Shown in pieces: positions 5,928 to 6,230 of a DNA stretch of 6,230 nt. The position numbers were made by a program, and so were the translations under genes. The DNA is from Oscillospiraceae bacterium (GTDB taxonomy: Bacteria; Bacillota; Clostridia; Oscillospirales; Ruminococcaceae): assembly GCA_019416775.1 (NCBI GenBank), contig DXWR01000183.1:1-6230 (forward strand), read 5' to 3'. The notes beneath the pieces were generated by a model. The model was not told the origin of the DNA. It did not search any database and saw nothing but the letters and a program-made list of their open reading frames with translations. Numbering within the stretch: the first letter of the stretch is position 1; each line of letters opens with the position of its first letter.

Positions 5928-5974
5928 CAAAAAAGTAAAACCACCCGGTTTGCACTGTTGCATTCGGGTGGTTT
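5928..5974 (-). terminator. Rho-independent terminator of the ferredoxin gene
   Basis: AAACCACCCG (5938-5947) and CGGGTGGTTT (5965-5974) form a perfect 10-bp stem. Within it TGCA (5951-5954) and TGCA (5959-5962) can form an inner stem around CTGT. On the minus strand the hairpin is followed by TTTTACTTTTTT, so it serves the leftward ferredoxin gene, starting 15 bases past its stop. It could also act weakly as a backstop for rightward transcripts. Confidence 0.8.
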
Positions 5975-5989
5975 AGGCATTGCCTTGTC

Positions 5990-6160
5990 TCACGCTTCCT
6001 GAGGAGCGCCAACCGGGCAGGTGCTGGCACAAGCGCCGCAATCCATGCAAGCGTCTGCGTCGATTACGTACTTGCCGTCGCCTTCGCTAATCGCACCAGC
6101 GGGACATTCTGCTGCACAAGCGCCGCAGGAGATGCAATCATCACTGATCTGGTATGCCAT
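5990..6160 (-). CDS. 2[4Fe-4S] clostridial-type ferredoxin
   Basis: The 56-residue protein has the length of classic clostridial ferredoxins. It has two complete CxxCxxCxxxCP cluster motifs: Cys9, 12, 15, 19 followed by Pro20, and Cys38, 41, 44, 48 followed by Pro49. The two halves (CISCGACAAECP and CMDCGACASTCP) show the usual internal duplication. It carries low-potential electrons in the cytosol for enzymes such as pyruvate:ferredoxin oxidoreductase and hydrogenases of anaerobic fermentation; these partner roles are family knowledge, since no partner gene is adjacent. GGAGGTG (6174-6168) precedes the ATG, with GGAGG 9 bases from it. The gene is monocistronic, with its own promoter upstream and terminator downstream, and it converges on the sugar operon. 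It is too short for common ORF cut-offs. The sequence is acidic and there is no signal peptide. Confidence 0.96.
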   Translation of the reverse strand: MAYQISDDCISCGACAAECPAGAISEGDGKYVIDADACMDCGACASTCPVGAPQEA

Positions 6161-6193
6161 CCTTTTTCACCTCCGTGAATTTTTGTTATCCCT

Positions 6194-6222
6194 ATTCTAA
6201 CACAGTTAGGTTTGGTTTTCAA
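6194..6222 (-). promoter_or_regulatory. Sigma-A-type promoter of the ferredoxin gene
   Basis: On the minus strand TTGAAA (6222-6217) and TAGAAT (6199-6194) are 17 bases apart, each one or two bases from consensus. The expected start is near 6187, giving a leader of about 27 bases that contains the GGAGG ribosome site. This is a strong promoter, as expected for an abundant electron carrier. Confidence 0.8.
6197..6209. promoter_or_regulatory. Small palindrome in the ferredoxin promoter
   Basis: CTAAC (6197-6201) and GTTAG (6205-6209) form a perfect 5-bp inverted repeat around a 3-base centre, overlapping the upstream half of the -10 and the adjacent spacer. It could be a repressor site, but it is short enough to arise by chance. 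Confidence 0.3.
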
Positions 6223-6230
6223 CCCCTTGT

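Noticed and set aside
4964..5980. A 338-codon open frame antisense to the isomerase gene
   Set aside because: It lies opposite a gene with clear family motifs, crosses both terminator hairpins, has no recognisable domain, and its composition is that of a shadow frame in GC-rich coding DNA.

Overview
The window looks like chromosomal DNA of an anaerobic, moderately GC-rich Firmicute, most likely a gut clostridium of the Oscillospiraceae/Ruminococcaceae type. The reasons are strong AGGAGG ribosome sites, sigma-A-type promoters with 17-bp spacers, a MurD variant (NDSIATSPT, GGYDKHIPY) that I associate with Clostridia, and a stand-alone 56-residue clostridial 2[4Fe-4S] ferredoxin. The taxonomic call is inference from sequence style; no marker gene is present.

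Layout. (1) Positions 1-2257 hold a leftward two-gene unit: a promoter at 2257-2229, murD (2189-792), then an M42-family metallo-aminopeptidase. The peptidase starts at a TTG seven bases after the murD stop and runs off the left edge. (2) Positions 2190-2432 are a divergent intergenic region with back-to-back promoters. The rightward promoter carries a 19-bp inverted repeat between its -35 and -10, a good operator candidate. (3) Positions 2433-5845 hold a rightward three-gene operon: xylulokinase-type FGGY kinase, a small zinc deaminase of the cytidine deaminase superfamily, and an L-fucose-isomerase-like ketol isomerase. (4) Positions 5846-5989 hold two hairpins, the terminator of the sugar operon and the terminator of the opposing ferredoxin gene. 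(5) Positions 5990-6222 hold the leftward ferredoxin gene with its own promoter, which contains a small palindrome.

How the genes fit together. The isomerase and kinase form a classic aldose -> ketose -> ketose-phosphate pair feeding the pentose phosphate pathway. The isomerase, however, belongs to the fucose/D-arabinose isomerase fold and not to XylA, while the kinase keeps the residues of a D-xylulokinase, so the actual sugar is open. The deaminase between them has all zinc-site residues but an altered ribose-binding motif, so its substrate is also open. This operon is the most interesting part of the window. MurD (cell wall), the M42 peptidase (peptide turnover) and ferredoxin (electron transfer) are housekeeping genes. 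No RNA gene, CRISPR array, insertion sequence or phage gene was seen.
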